This document shows, piece by piece, positions 9,767 through 22,793 of a stretch of DNA of 64,000 nt; position 1 is the stretch's first letter, and the number at the start of each line of letters is the position of its first letter. The notes under the pieces were generated by a model, which saw nothing but the letters and a program-made list of their open reading frames with translations, had not been told where the DNA came from and made no database searches. This DNA is from Punctularia strigosozonata HHB-11173 SS5. Its lineage: Eukaryota > Basidiomycota > Agaricomycetes > Corticiales > Punctulariaceae. Made by a program: the position numbers and the translations under genes. The DNA lies in NCBI RefSeq assembly GCF_000264995.1, contig NW_006767433.1:540448-604447 (forward strand), read 5' to 3'.

Positions 9767-10292
9767 CGCAGCAATACATACGTCTTTTTCATCCAGACAT
9801 TCTGATCGCGGTCAACACGAGTGTTTCTCGTGCAAGCTGTTGATCATGTATGCGGCGCCTGTCACTGTCAGATCTTAATATGATGTGATTACTTGCTGGA
9901 GTGGGATATACACATCCCGGCTTGTGCCAGACTACATGGTCCGCTGCATTCATCGCCCACATCGCCTAACAAACATGCCACGAGAGTTCATAGGCGAGGT
10001 GAGTATCCTCGATCCTTTGACGCTTACATTTCTTCTCTTCACATCCTGATATCAACAGCGGAAAAACACTCGATATCTTTGTGTACAGTGATTTCAGCGA
10101 AATGAGACCAATGACATTACGGCATACCAAGGAGGGGGGACGGTGGCCTGCTGAAATGAACCTCATCAACAGCGCGGCCAATACCCGGCCCGTCCGCGAA
10201 TTATTTGAGCAATTCAGATGCGCCCATGACCATGTCTCATGTTTCATGCCAGCCCCAGGTCCTAGAATCACGTTTGATTAGCCAATCACGCT
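9767..10292. other. convergent 3' intergenic region
   Basis: This lies between the stops of OST5 and the M1 peptidase gene. Only short, non-homologous open frames are present. It presumably contains the two 3' UTRs. Confidence 0.4.
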
Positions 10293-12960
10293 TCATCCAC
10301 GCAGCAAACTGGCCTTCTCGATCATCCTCCTAGCAATAGGATGGAATGCGTCCTTCTTCCCCACAAACGCGTTCCTCGCCAATTCAGCATCGACCTTGTA
10401 CACTGCCCTCATCACAGGCCTGCAGAACTTCATCCGGCCCTTCACCACGCCTGTTGCGTCGTCACCGACAACCCATTTCGCTGCCTCGGGCGCGTACTTT
10501 TTGGCAACTTCGGGAGCACCGGCGCCATCCGGGACGTCCAGCACGAGCTGGTACCACCGCAGTCTGATTTCAGCATTTCCCGTAGTCGAGAACTTGTACA
10601 CTTTGCCAAGGTGGACGAGGTGCGAAGTCGGAAGCGCAGGATACTCTCTCAAGCGGGAAAGGAAGACGACTGTGTGATTCACGGAAGTGAGATAAGAGCG
10701 TATGAGCCCAGAACAAAATGATGATACCTTTCTGGTTTGAGTCAAAGGACCTAAGATCCTCCTCCTTGAACTTGAGCTCCGACACACTCAAGTTCCGTGC
10801 CGCGTCCCACTTCCCAGCAAGATCATACGCCTGCGTAGCCAACGACTCGTCGTACGTGAGTTCCACAGGCAACTGTAAGCCCTCGCCATAGAGCCATCCC
10901 TGTAGTCCGGATATTTGGTGAGGTGAGATCGCGATGGATACGGAGAAGGACCAACATTCCAATCAATCTGGTCCAATGCTTCGATCTTGTCCTTGCCTTG
11001 TTTAGCCCAGTATGCATATAGATGATCCTTCCACTGCTCAGTCGTAATAGAAGTGCCTTGGAAAGTTTTGACATAATCCCGAACGTAGGGCAGGAAGGCA
11101 TCAAGGCCGCCAAGAGTACGCTCTGATTGACGGCTGTCAGCAACTACAGCTCAATCGGAAAAGAAAATGCCCAACCAAGGTGAAGGATGAAATTTGCTCC
11201 CTTCTCATATGGTACGGATGAGTACGCATTGTCAGGATCCTCGCCGTACTCGAAGTCGATAACAAGTCTCTGATACTTCGGGCAGTCCTTGTACTCCTTC
11301 AGCGACTCTTCCAACCTACTTCCCAATCGATTCAGTGGTTTCGAAGATGATGAACGAGGGCGCACTGTTTGTTGCCAATGATATAACTGAAGCCCCTGTG
11401 GGCGGGAGAATGGAGCTTTTCCTGAAGAACGCGCTCAATGTAGTTTGTCCAACCTTCATTGAGCCAGAAATGCGTTGCATGAGCATGAGTCACCTAGGCC
11501 AACGTTAATTATGCGGGAAACTCGCGTATTATCGTAACGCACCCCGTTACCAAACCAGGAATGAGTAGCCTCATGGACGACGACGTCAACCAAGGTACGA
11601 TCACCGGTGAGGAGTGCTGTGACTCATTAGTTTTACTTCTTCCTGAAACAGGCGCGAGACGCTCACTGGGTGTCAGGAAAGTCAAACAGGCATTCTCCTA
11701 GGACCGGATGAGTCGACTACAAAGATAATAGGGGGTGGCACGCACCATTCCTCCGTAGGGGAACGAAGGCGGCAGCACCAGTAAGTCGTATACGCCGAAC
11801 CGATACGGTAACACCAATTCTTCCTCAGCAGCCAGATATCTATGTCATGGTATAGGGTGCATCTTATGAGGTCGTTGGCAAATGTGAGGTAATCAATCTT
11901 ACCGCGCAGTGTCTTCGCTGAATTCCCAGTACGCAGCATCAATGAGTTCCGGTTCAGCCCAAATACCAGTGGTCCATTTCTTGCTTTCCGGTTTCGGGAG
12001 AGCGCGATATCGTACGTTACCCGATGCAATGGCGAGAAGGTACGAGGGTATCGGAACAGGCTGCGGCATGGGGTGAAATTGAGTCCCCACTCGACTGCCG
12101 ACAGTGGACTCGCCTGGTCGTAGACATACGTCACAGTTTCCTTCCCGATCTCCTTGCCATCATGCGGAGGCCCGTCTGAAGGAGGGGAAACACGCCGAGC
12201 GGACATGAGCACAGGAAGCGTCGATGCGACTCGTGCACTGTAGGTCTATGATGCTTTCAGTCAGATTGAAGAACGATCCTTTCTTTGCACCGACAATTTT
12301 GACGGAGGGGGTGTCTACATCCGGCGTTATCACCGGGGTGAATGAACTGCAACTCGCGTAAACCAACCTTGAACTGGCGCCAATGATCGAGCGTAGATGG
12401 GCTGGCATTGCGAAAAGAGGTAAGGGAAGGCTTTGCCCTGCGTGGCTCTGTTACGATGAGCTGTCTGTCCTTCATGGATGCAAGGATCACTCACTCCTTT
12501 CCCAGCCACTGTAACGCCGGGCACGCATTTGTGGTGCGATAGTATATTTTGACCTCGACAGTTCCGTCTTCCGTCAAGACGACACCAGGCGGGAGCGAGA
12601 CATGCAACGCGGAACCCATGACATTGTGGGGTTCGTCCAGATGGTGATCAGCAGGTTTCGAGTCAACCTCTGCTCGTTCCACACTCAGGTCCAAGGTGTC
12701 GAACCTAAGGTAGGAAGTCAGCTCGCGCTACGATGGTGTTCGTGCATGCTGATGCTTACACGACCTCCTTGACACTAGCGTCCTTGACACGGAGTGTATG
12801 CGTAGCGTGGCCACTTATGATTTTCTGGGAAAAATCGACAACCCAGACTAAAGCAATATGCTCGGAAAAGATCGCAGCGTAATTGGACTAGTGCAATTGT
12901 CAGAGCGCTTTCAAGTAAGGGCAACATTCATTCAGTCACCTGCGATGTAGGATCGGACAT
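10293..12960 (-). CDS. leukotriene A4 hydrolase-type M1 aminopeptidase
   Basis: Zinc metallopeptidase with likely aminopeptidase and epoxide hydrolase activity, related to human LTA4H and yeast Lap2. It is read from many short exons on the minus strand, starting MSDPTSQ at 12960. Visible in order: the beta-sandwich domain (VPIPSYLLAIASGNVRYRAL), the exopeptidase motif GGMENACLTFLTP, and the zinc site HEATH-SWFGNG followed by FWLNEGWTNYIERV (HExxH plus the downstream glutamate). LEESLKEYKDCPKYQRLVID and YSSVPYEKGANFILHL follow. The LTA4H-specific carboxyl helical domain is also present (WLYGEGLQLP and IRLRWYQLVL), ending ASLLRG. An intron splits the zinc site just after FGNG. The expected length of about 620 residues fits. 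It is divergent from MSH4. Confidence 0.9.
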
Positions 12961-13209
12961 GAGTACGACAGAACGAGCGTTTAACCAAGGATGGATTTGT
13001 GCTTGCGGTCAATCAGATCGGCCCGAGTCTAGGTGGTAAACGCATGCTGCTGCACTCAGCACTGTGGCCGGGCGGTGACGATGAAGATTCACCACGTGAC
13101 GCAATCCACCAAAATATTCTAGTTTGACATACATTACATCTTATCAGTCCACTGTTGCAGACTCTGTATTTCCGCTTTGCTCGTATATTGTCGAGTAGAG
13201 AAACGGAAG
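12961..13209. promoter_or_regulatory. bidirectional promoter, M1 peptidase/MSH4
   Basis: A 249-bp intergenic segment between the peptidase and MSH4 starts. I saw no convincing cell-cycle or meiotic element and no ACGCGT. Confidence 0.3.
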
Positions 13210-16200
13210 ATGTACTCAAGCACTCCGACGTCTCGTTCTTGGACTGGCCAAGCGACACAACAACCTAGTACCAGGCCCCGAACTGCCCAGTCTCGCCCTG
13301 GTACCGGGCGTCCCACCACATCAGCCTCTGAGCGGTGCAACGGCTCCTGGGCTGCTGCGATCCTGGAAGGTCGAGGCATCGCCCGCGAAGTCGGTTTGGC
13401 AGCTCTGGAAAGAGATACAGGACAAGTTATCCTCGTTCAGGTTATGATTTTCCCGTCCTTCGACACTCTACCTTTACCGAGGAGCTGCATATATGCGTAC
13501 CGGATGCTCATATTTGTCTATTCTCCAGTTCTCGGATACCCAGACATATGCCAAGACGCTGCACCAATTATGTATACGATCACCGTCTGTTCTCCTAGTT
13601 CCGGATACATCGCTCTCCGCCGGAGATGCGAGCTTTGCATCTGGATTCAGAAAACCCCCAGTCACCTCTATTCTTGTTCGACTTTTGGAAGAAGAGTTCT
13701 CGGTTCCAATAGAACCCGTGATGAGGAAGTACTGGAACGATACGGCAGGTAAGGTTCCAATGAACGCGGGCACTTTCTCCTCCCTCCGGTGTCGCACGGA
13801 GTCACCAAGAATTATTGGGCCCATTCTCTTGCTGTGAAAGCTACCGATGAATGCTAAGGTGGCCACTTCAGGTCTCGACTTCGTCAAACAACTCTGCGTA
13901 GACGACGACGAGAGGGCAGCAATCATTATGGCAATCTTAAACAAGTAAGTAATCGACTTGTGCTGCATATACATCACGCATATAGCCTGTTATGCATACA
14001 GGTATGTGATGCTGACGCTTTGTAATCTCACTCAGATACTATGCCTTGTCAGCAGTATCTGCGCTGTTCAAGTACTGCGAAACCAAGTTCAATACGCGAT
14101 ACGCTGCAGCTTCGTTACGCATTCGGTCTGTTGCGTCCATGCCATCTTACTTCATGGCTGATCCCATCCATCGACAATGGATATGCTCAGTTATTTACCC
14201 TTTGAGGGAACGATGATGATTGATTCGGACACGGTGCGAAACCTCGAGCTGGCGTGCAACATGACATCGAAAAGATCGGCTCATTCATTATTCGGGTAAG
14301 AAAATCTCCTCGTGTAGTATTCGTCGTCTCATGATCAAATATACAGCATTTTGAATCACACGAACACTGCGATGGGAGCCAGGTTGCTCAGAGTGAACAT
14401 TTTGTCACCTTCCACTGGTACATAACCCAGTCCACTACCAAGTTCGGATACGCTGATTGTCCGCAAAGTACAAGATCTAATTGAAACTAGACTCAATGCT
14501 GTCGAAGGTCAGCATGTACCAGAATAGACCGACAATTAGCTCACATCATCACAGAGCTGATAAATTCGGAGGATAAATTCACGGCCGTCCGAGATGCGCT
14601 GAAAACCATGCATAAAATGGATTTCGACAAACTGATCACTTCAGTGCGTTCTCCCCGATGTAACAAACAACATCTTCTCACATTGCGTGGCATAGCTTGC
14701 GATTTCCGAGGCCCGAGAGCTCACAACGTCCGCGAAGGTAGCATCTACGAGAGTTTCCGAAATGTTGAACCTGCGAAACTTGGTGAAAAGTCTTCCTCTA
14801 CTGCAAACGGCCCTCGCGGGTAGTAGAAGCCGACTGCTTCAAGATATCTATGAGGTAGGGATGAATGGTCCGCGATACCAGAACGGAGTGACAATTCTCT
14901 GCCAGTTCGTATCCGACAAGCGGTTGGGTCAAATTGAAGACTTGGTCCGTTGCAGCTTGAACGAGGATGCTGCGCCATTGAAAGTGAGAGTATATTCTCG
15001 ACCGAAAGCATACCGTTGAAGAAGTATCTAGGGAGGATTAGGCGCCATCAACTCGCGCGTTTATGCTGTGAAGGTCCGTCATGATGACGACTCTTGAGCG
15101 ACCTTTTCGTTGACACGGGAGCATATACAGGCAAATCACAACCGACTGCTTGACGTTGCCAGGGAAACATACAAAGAGAATGTCGGCGACATCTTCCAGC
15201 TGAAGAGGCTGATGTCGGAAGAGCACGGTCTTGCATTGACACTGGTATACCAAGAGTCTGGATTTGTGTTTGCACTGCAGAAAAGCGAGCTGGAAGGGAC
15301 CGACAAGCTGCCGAAAGACTTCGTTAATGTCATGGTCCAGAAGGGAAGATATCTCTTCTCGAGTATGGAGCTGGTATGAGTGTTCACGCTCGCTAAGCGG
15401 TGATACCTTCACTTGCAATGCGACGGCAGAAAAAGAGGAATGCAAGAATGAAAGACGCACTCGACGAAACTTTGATCCTCAGCGACGCGTAAGTATCATG
15501 GAACCTGCCTGCCCGGGGTTATGACATTGTTTCGCAGAATCATACAAGATCTCGTGTCTGCTATACTTGTCAACATCGGGGCCTTATATAAGGCATCGGA
15601 GGCAATGGCTCAGATTGACATGCTTTCTGCGTTTGCACATGTGTCCATTCGTGAGTAAGCAGGATCATCGGCATTGCTCATGGTTAATGCCCTACAGTTC
15701 GAAACTATGGTGAGAGCATTTTAGAACGACGGTCTGCACGCAGGATTGAGACAGCCGTACCAGTTCGGCCTGAGTTCACTGGTACGCTTGCTGTCAAGGC
15801 GGGCCGCCATCCGATATTGGAGGGCGTACAAGCAGCGGGAATGCTTGTCCCGAACGATGTGTACTGTTGCGGCGCCACAACCTTTCAAATGGTTCACGGG
15901 CCGAAGTGAGTCATTTTGGCTGTTATGAATGTCACTAGTTGGAGCAGGGATAGCTCACATACTGATCAGCATGTCCGGGAAGAGCACCTATCTGAGGCAG
16001 ATAGGACTGCTAACCATCATGGGAATGGCAGGAAGTTTTGTTCCGGCCCAATACGCTAGTTTTCGGTGAGCGACTCCATCCTGCAGTATTTATCATACTG
16101 TCATACTAACTCCGATTCCTTTTACAATCTGTAGGGTTCACGACGCTCTTCTCACGAGGCTATCGAATGACGATGACGCGGAGAAGAGCTTGAGTACCTT

Positions 16201-17206
16201 CGCAAATGAGATGGCCTCCTCGGCAATGATACTCGGCGAGGCATAATTGCAGTATCCTGGAACCTTGACCTTACCTTACTACCTTGACCTCTAGGGCTGG
16301 CAACGGCTGACTCCTTGGTGTTAATCGATGAACTGGGTAGAGGCACGTCCCCAAGGGACGGCGTGGGTATTTCGCATGCCATCGCAGAAAGCCTTATCAA
16401 AACCAAGGTTCGCCGACTCCTGTCCACTGCAATGCCGACTAATCGCGTCTTAGTGTTTCACTTTCTTCGCAACGTAGGGTTTGCTCAAGACCTTGACCCC
16501 CTCTCCTCAGCTGAAGACCGCCAATAGGCATTTTCACGAACTAACGATGACGCTCTCAAGGCAACCATCCGTTGTGAAGTGAGCATCCGGATAAAGTATG
16601 CTATACTTGATACTATACATTTAGCAGTCTTCACCTATCGGTGCAACGAAACCGCCGCAGCAACGTCAATTTTGGCATGACCTACCAATATAAGTGGGTA
16701 TTTCGGTGTCCCCTCCTCTGCGTTCTGATTCCTCCGACAGGATCTTGGATGGTGCAGTTGGGGATTACGAGCATTACGGTGAGTCGCACTGACCTCGTTG
16801 GTGACGACGTTGATCCTCGGATTAGGACTTGATCTTGCCAGGCTCGCCGATCTACCGCCCGATGTCATCGACGGAGGTCGTGCAGTGGCTGTCCAGCTCA
16901 CAAAACGCCAACTTCAGTTGGAAGAGCAAAGCCGCACAACCAAGATTTTCACGAAGAGACAATCCCTGCTTAAGGTATTTTGTCAGATGCGACTCGGATG
17001 CTGTCAGCGCCTCGCGAGCATCGTGATCTACTTCAGTATCGAATGGTCTGATATGTTCTGAAACATCTGACCGGTTTCGTTCTGCACAGTTGAAAACCCA
17101 GCTAACACAAGCTCTGGAATACTCGGCTTTGCCGGATGGAGAACTTGCAGCTCACCTGTCTCGGTTGCAGAAGAACATTGCCGACACTCTCAGACGCAAT
17201 CTCTGA
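13210..17206 (+). CDS. MSH4: meiotic MutS homologue Msh4
   Basis: With Msh5 it forms a sliding clamp on Holliday junctions that promotes meiotic crossovers. Many short exons start at [11 protein letters not shown]. There is no MutS-I mismatch-recognition domain, as expected for Msh4. Family matches: [68 protein letters not shown], then the ATPase domain. That domain has [17 protein letters not shown] (Walker A), [27 protein letters not shown] (Walker B and signature), [21 protein letters not shown] and a helix-turn-helix [17 protein letters not shown]. It ends TLRRNL. Equal spacing to human MSH4 between EMASSAMIL and LIDE is kept only if 16236-16294 is spliced as a GC-AG intron. Expression is expected in basidia; the sequence shows no specific meiotic promoter element. 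Confidence 0.93.
16236..16294 (+). other. non-canonical GC-AG intron in MSH4
   Basis: The frame entering from EMASSAMIL meets a stop within nine bases, and no GT donor lies in range. Splicing from GC at 16236 to AG at 16294 (59 nt) restores [16 protein letters not shown]. The spacing then equals that of the human protein across the Walker B approach. The donor context G|GCGAGG is weak, so support is from conservation and not from consensus. Confidence 0.6.
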
Positions 17207-17573
17207 AATGCGGCTATACGCTGGATGTGCCCTGGCCCCATCTTTTCCCCCTTGCGCACAGCTGTACGCGAGGCAAAACCATGGGGTCCAGTGCCAGGGT
17301 CTCGGACGCGTCTCCTGATATGCATGTCCCTCGTGATTGATGTACGTTACCAGTCACTGGGTGGAGACTTGCGACGATCGGTTTAGAAATGACACGATAT
17401 AATTGAGTGTAACGATACAATGGCGCTCTGAATGCGGAATACTATGAAAGGCTGGATCCTCATACGAGATGCTGAATGTCGTTTGGAAGATTAGCTTCCA
17501 CTACTATTGATCGGTTGCCCGTGATTCCGCTGTCGATGATAGCTGGCTTCACGCGATGCTCGATATCTAGGCA
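17207..17573. other. convergent 3' intergenic region
   Basis: This lies between the MSH4 stop and the stop of the minus-strand orphan gene. No recognisable gene or element. Confidence 0.4.
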
Positions 17574-18833
17574 TCACCTCCGATGGAATCGCCTTGGAGA
17601 AGAGGTGCGATTAGTCGGATTGGCTTGGTGAGCGTGACGAGCGTGACGTTGCTGCGGTATATTTACCGGAGCACGACGCGTGTTCCAGGCACTCTCGTAT
17701 TCCATTTCAAGCCGGGTAGAGACGCTGGCTGGATGGGCAACATCTGCCTCCATGCGACGCCTCTTGACGGCGACACGGCCCGTCTCATGCAGGTCCGCGT
17801 CTGTGTCTGATCTTGGTTGCTTGCGCTGTTCGTAGGCAAATGAAAGGGGCTCGCGAAATCCAGTGCTTGTGAAGTATCTGATCTCGCCCTGGAGGCATGT
17901 TGGTAAAGCTACTTGGGGCGCAACGGAAAAGATATGAGGAACTTACTGTCTTAACAGTGCATTTCTGAGCTGTATGAGCTTCGGGGTATCCACGAGGCCG
18001 ACTCTCGTGATCAGTCGCCGTTGGATGCTGTTGCACGGTCGCTTGAGGCGCTGGATGGTACTGGGAGTGACTGAGATTTGAAGACATCCGGAAGTCGTTG
18101 GCTCCAGGAGGGTCGTAGTATGACAATGTATCGTACGGCAGCGGGAGAGGCCATGAGCCCGGGTTCATCCAGCTTTGGAAGACGGAAGACATGTATAAGG
18201 CGGCTGGCCAGTATTTATGAAGTAGGAATGTGTTGAGATCTGACTGAGGTGCAGGAAAGCGAAGATGCGAGGGCAAGTTCGATTGAGTCGTAGGAGCCGC
18301 GTTATTGTAGCCCTGTTCTGGGCCGGTTCCACAGTGACCTCGCGTCGAAAAGTTGGCGGTGATATGGTTTGCGTAGAAAATTGTTTCTGCGTATGGTTGT
18401 CTGTGCAGATGGCGGTTAGCCATACAACCCTGGTCGATGCAATATTCACATACAGTAATTGATTGCGGGCGAGGAAAGAATTCGAGGGTGCCATGGAGTA
18501 CTCATCGCGATCTAAAATTACGGCCTGCACGCTATAGTCTGTCCCCGTGCGAGTGTCAACAGTAAGACCTTTTGCACGAGCGACGGTTTTGGCGGTCGCC
18601 ATATGAACCCTGCTTTGCGACCAAACGCGGGCAATTTGGCTGAATTTATCGCGGTTAATGCGCTGGCGCTCTACCAGAGACTTCAAAGGGAGGCGACGTA
18701 AAGTCTCGGCAGCGGTTGGACGACGAGGTGGTGCTCGATGGCGTTTCAACACGAAGTCAGGCGTAGGAGGGAATCGATCGAAATCCAAAGGACCCAGGCC
18801 ATATCTGGTAGGAGATTTGATAACAGCGCTCAT
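17574..18833 (-). CDS. hypothetical protein, basic and low-complexity
   Basis: Not recognised. Three exons join in frame: exon one from ATG 18833, a GTATGT donor near 18464, an acceptor before CAACCATACGC, then a GTAAGT donor near 17952 and a final exon opening GEIRYFTSTG. The product is about 415 residues. The amino part is basic (SPTRYGLGPLDFDRFPPTPD, then RRPTAAETLRRLPLKSLVER). The middle is rich in tyrosine, proline and asparagine (WPLPLPYDTLSYYDPPGAND). The end is strongly basic and histidine-rich (QQRHARHAHQAN, then RRFHRR). No signal peptide, membrane span or catalytic motif is visible. Open coding frames across all three exons and good splice sites support a real gene, probably lineage-specific. 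Confidence 0.55.
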
Positions 18834-19485
18834 GCCAGGCGTCCGGACCAGGGAGTAGTTGGGAGTGGCGATCCGGTGAGAACAGTGAGCAAGGTTGGCA
18901 AAAGGTGGCTGCTCTAGGGAAGGCGCCAGACATTTTCAGTATATAATCAAAGGGAGTTGCGGAGTTCGATGTTCAGGTCCGAAAGTCACTATTGTTCTAT
19001 TCTTTGGGTAAGCCCGCGGTAAAGGAAGAAACGAGAACAAGGCGCTGATTAGAGCTCCAGGTCCCGGCCCCGCTTCTGAACGCACACAGATCCTGCAATG
19101 TTCTCTAAAACAAAAACCGCACGGCCTGGTGGAGATCGGAATCATCCGACTTTTGTATTCGGTCAGGACAGGGACAGCATCTGAGCTCGAACGGGAGGCC
19201 CAGCGATCAGTTGTGTGGCGCATATACGCGAAAACATACCCGACTGTCTTACATAGCCACGTGGTGATCCCTTTGTTCTTGTGAGAAGCTCGGCTTTTCC
19301 CAGCCCTCTTTACTCGGTCTTATCGACAGCGCGTGCAAAAACCATCCGAAGATCAGACGAAACCGAAGTAGGTACATCCTGCTCGTGACCCCCAAGTCAT
19401 CCTCTCTGCCCATTATGTACATTCCATACGGATAGCACGTACAATTTCGTAAACAAAATAGTCGAATCAGCTTCCGCGAAGGAGC
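18834..19485. other. intergenic region
   Basis: This lies between the orphan gene start and the VPS35 stop, both on the minus strand. It would contain the orphan promoter and the VPS35 3' UTR. No RNA gene or repeat was recognised. Confidence 0.4.
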
Positions 19486-22400
19486 TCATCGCGTGATGCC
19501 CATCTTGAGCATCGCGCCTACCACATCCACTTCGTCCCAGCGCCCGCCGCCTGCGGCTTTCTTCGTCTGGATGTATAGGAGGGTATTCTTAAAATGACGA
19601 GCAATCATCTCGGGCGTTTGTACACCTTCGAGTAAGCCAGGCGGCGCGCGTTGCGAAGGGTGCACGTCTGGCGATGAGATGTTGTCGATGCTCGAGGTGA
19701 TGAGCTCAACCAGACTGTTCACAAACTTCGGCGTCACCTGGTGACAGGATCAGCATGAATTACCGAAGACCAATAAGAAGCACGTACCGCCTCAGCACCT
19801 CGATCGAAGTAGTACACATATTGGTCAAGGGTGTCACAATACAGCTGGATGGTGATGATCTCCTCGGTGGCAGAATTTGCGATACGTAGAGCTTTCTGCA
19901 GACATTCAAGCACGCGTTTGCTATCTTGATGAGGGTACTGGCGATACGGGGTCAGTATATGTTAATTGAGCTGCTTGTAACCAACACTCACAGCCTTCTG
20001 ACTGCTCTCCCCTTCCTCCGCATCTGCTAGCTTTTCCAATCGCACAGGCATCTCTTCATCCGGTCCGAGGTCTTGCCACCACAGATGGCTAGCTAGGTTC
20101 ACCGCTGCCGCTTGGTGAGGCTTCTTCAAAAGTTTGGAACCATGCAACGCGGCCTTTGTGATCAAGGTATCGTAATTGTCCACGCCGAACACACGTGCAC
20201 CTTGCAACGTGCCGATGATGAGCGTTATTGCTTGCAGCTGGGCCCGGCTCTCCGAGATGCTCTCCTCATAGACGGTGAACGCCTGCACATACAAATCGTA
20301 CGTGAGGTCCTCAAAGTCACACTCGTCGCTAACTTGTGCTGCAAGCAGGAACAGACGAAGGGCGATTGAGGGAGCCTCGACTTGCGTGGCAAGGATCGAT
20401 ATGAGCTGTCGAATGAACCGAAGGATGATTTCCACCTTCGGTCTCCATTGTTCCTCCTAACCGCAGGACGTAAACGTCTACGACTATCCCTTTACGTGAA
20501 AAAACGCACCGGCATGCCATGTTTCTTGTATCGTCTACATAACTTGATCCCAGAGGTGATAAGGGCCGGATATGTGAACCGCATCCTCTCGCCCCCTGTT
20601 TCGAAATGTCTTCGGGCAGTTTGTAGAAGCTGGAGGGGCACGTTAGCTTCTGGGGAGATAGCTTCTGGACTAGGTCGGCTGACCTCGAATTGCACATCCA
20701 ATGCATCGGACCTGAATAGATGCACCATCCGCGCCACCCATCCTTGCTCCTCCGCCATCTCCTCCCTCTCCAAATAGTATGGTCCTCGCCTGTCGCCTGG
20801 ACCTCCACTCGTTCCTGCTACGTCGGCCTGGTCCTTGATGAGCACATGACACAGCTCGAGGATACCATCGACGTCCTCGGGTGTCTCGATAACAGTTTCG
20901 TTCTTGAGAACAGACGAGATGACCGCGTGCGCAACGGATCGTCGCGAGGAAAATGGTTGCTGCGTCAAAAGGGAGGCATAACGCGGCAGCGCGAGCAGCG
21001 TCAGCACGGATTGATAGGAATTGATGGGGGCAGCGAGCAATGCGGCGAGATTGCTAATGGTAGGTGCCGAATGCAGGTCGGGACTAATCAACATTGTCAG
21101 CAGCAATTTAACTTACAGAGGTGAGCAAGCTCACCTGTCTTGGAACTCCTTGATTTTATCGTGCGCGAAACCCAAGATCTGATCGACATACTCCAGCCGG
21201 TCCGGATAGCAGCTCACAGAGAGGTTGGTCAACGAGACCAGAAGCGCCGTGATATCTTGTATGGAGAGATCTGGCCGCGCCTGTGGACAGATTTAACAAT
21301 ATCATATCTGAGAACAACACGTTCCACCCACCTTGATCAGTTCCACAACCTGCTTCCAGAACACCTCAAATAGCTGAACGTTCTCCGGGATGCCTCGGAA
21401 CTTGCGGACAACAGGCGCCTTCTCGCTTTCGGCTGTCTTCTCGCTCGCTTTCTCCACGTCCGCGCTCGACGTATCGCCATTGACGCTCATCGCCCCAAAG
21501 CTCTTCTCCGTGTCAGCAACTGTCGGGCTTGTGGGCGGGCTCGCCCATTCACTTGCAACAGTTTGCTCCGCAGACACACCGTTCGTGCTTGTGGTGGCCG
21601 AATGGGAGCGCGCCCGTTTGACCTTCTCGGCCAGCCGCTTAGCCGCGGCTTCCTCCTGACGCTTTGCCTCCTCCGGGTCTTCGTTCTCAGCTTCGCGTGC
21701 GGCATACGATGCAAGGCGGTCGATGAGCGCGATGACAATCTGCTTGATGTTGACCTTGGGGTGCAGCTGTGCGGTGGCGGAAAGGAATGGCCCGAGGGTG
21801 TGCAGGTGGAACTCGTCCGTGAAGACCTGGATGACGACCTCCATGAGGTACTCCTGCGCGATAACATCCTTGCAGCTGACGACCTGCTCGAGGATGCTGG
21901 GAAGGATGAGGCGCTCGTAGAGGTCGAGGTCGACGCCGTCGAGTTGGGACAGGCGGACAAGATTGGTGCCGACCAAAATTCGAAGCTCGCGCCGCTCCAT
22001 TTCACGTTTCTCGCGATCGCGGGAGTGACCTTGGTGCTGAAGGCGAACCCAGAGCTTGTTCATCTCGATGAAGTTGGTGAGCACGAAGTTGATAGAGTCC
22101 TGGAGGTTGCCGCCCGGGCTGTGACAGCTCCGTCAATGCGCGGCGATGACAGCGATAGCACTGGATGATCTCACCCATCATCGTTGCCAACGGGCAGGCT
22201 ACTTCGCGTCTGCCCGCTCAGGTAGTGTCTCAGGAACAGCCCACGGGTCGGGTGTAGCACGCCGCGCGACATCTCCATCATATCCTTCATGACCTCCTTG
22301 ACTGGCGCGTCGGGTATGGACATATACACCGAGCCCACTGTGATCATAAGGTATAACCGTGGTATGATGTTGCCAGCATATTGCACAAGTTCGTAGAGGT

Positions 22401-22793
22401 CGGCCAGGTGATGTTTAGAGGACATGTGAGCCTCATACAGGTAGTTTGAGAGGTGACGGAGCGCGTCGAATACAGCCATATCTGCACAGTAGAAACTCAG
22501 TCGAGAATCAATGCAATGCATCCATTGCGGGACGTACATAGCTCATAGTATTGCTTCGGCGATAGGGAGGAAGTACGTAGTTCGGCGAGCATCAGACTCG
22601 CACTCTTCAGCGCGTCCATCAGCTGGTCCAATTCCTGCAAGACGAGAGATACACCATATCAGAACGAGGTCTCAGCGGTCGCCATTACGATGCACACCAG
22701 ATGCCGCTTCATCTGCTGGACCTGTATTTTGACGGTGCTGAGGGCCTCGCTGAGCAGCTTGCCCTCCTCCAGCACGACGCCTACAGTCGACAT
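19486..22793 (-). CDS. VPS35: retromer subunit Vps35
   Basis: Alpha-solenoid core of the retromer cargo complex (with Vps26 and Vps29), which retrieves receptors from endosomes to the Golgi. The start [20 protein letters not shown] at 22793 has a near-perfect GCCACCATG context; the open frame extends further up only through a non-ATG codon. Conserved blocks: [58 protein letters not shown], and a [13 protein letters not shown] block equivalent to the PLRGLFLRNYL motif that binds Vps26. Later come [16 protein letters not shown] and the helical repeats ending [13 protein letters not shown] disordered serine/threonine/alanine-rich insertion of roughly 95 residues (encoded about 21400-21690) sits before the [18 protein letters not shown] segment and is absent from the human protein. 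Several short introns interrupt the gene. Confidence 0.95.

Noticed and set aside
13210-17206. MSH4 as a pseudogene because of the in-frame stop near 16242
   Set aside because: A GC-AG intron restores the conserved spacing exactly and every other conserved block is intact.
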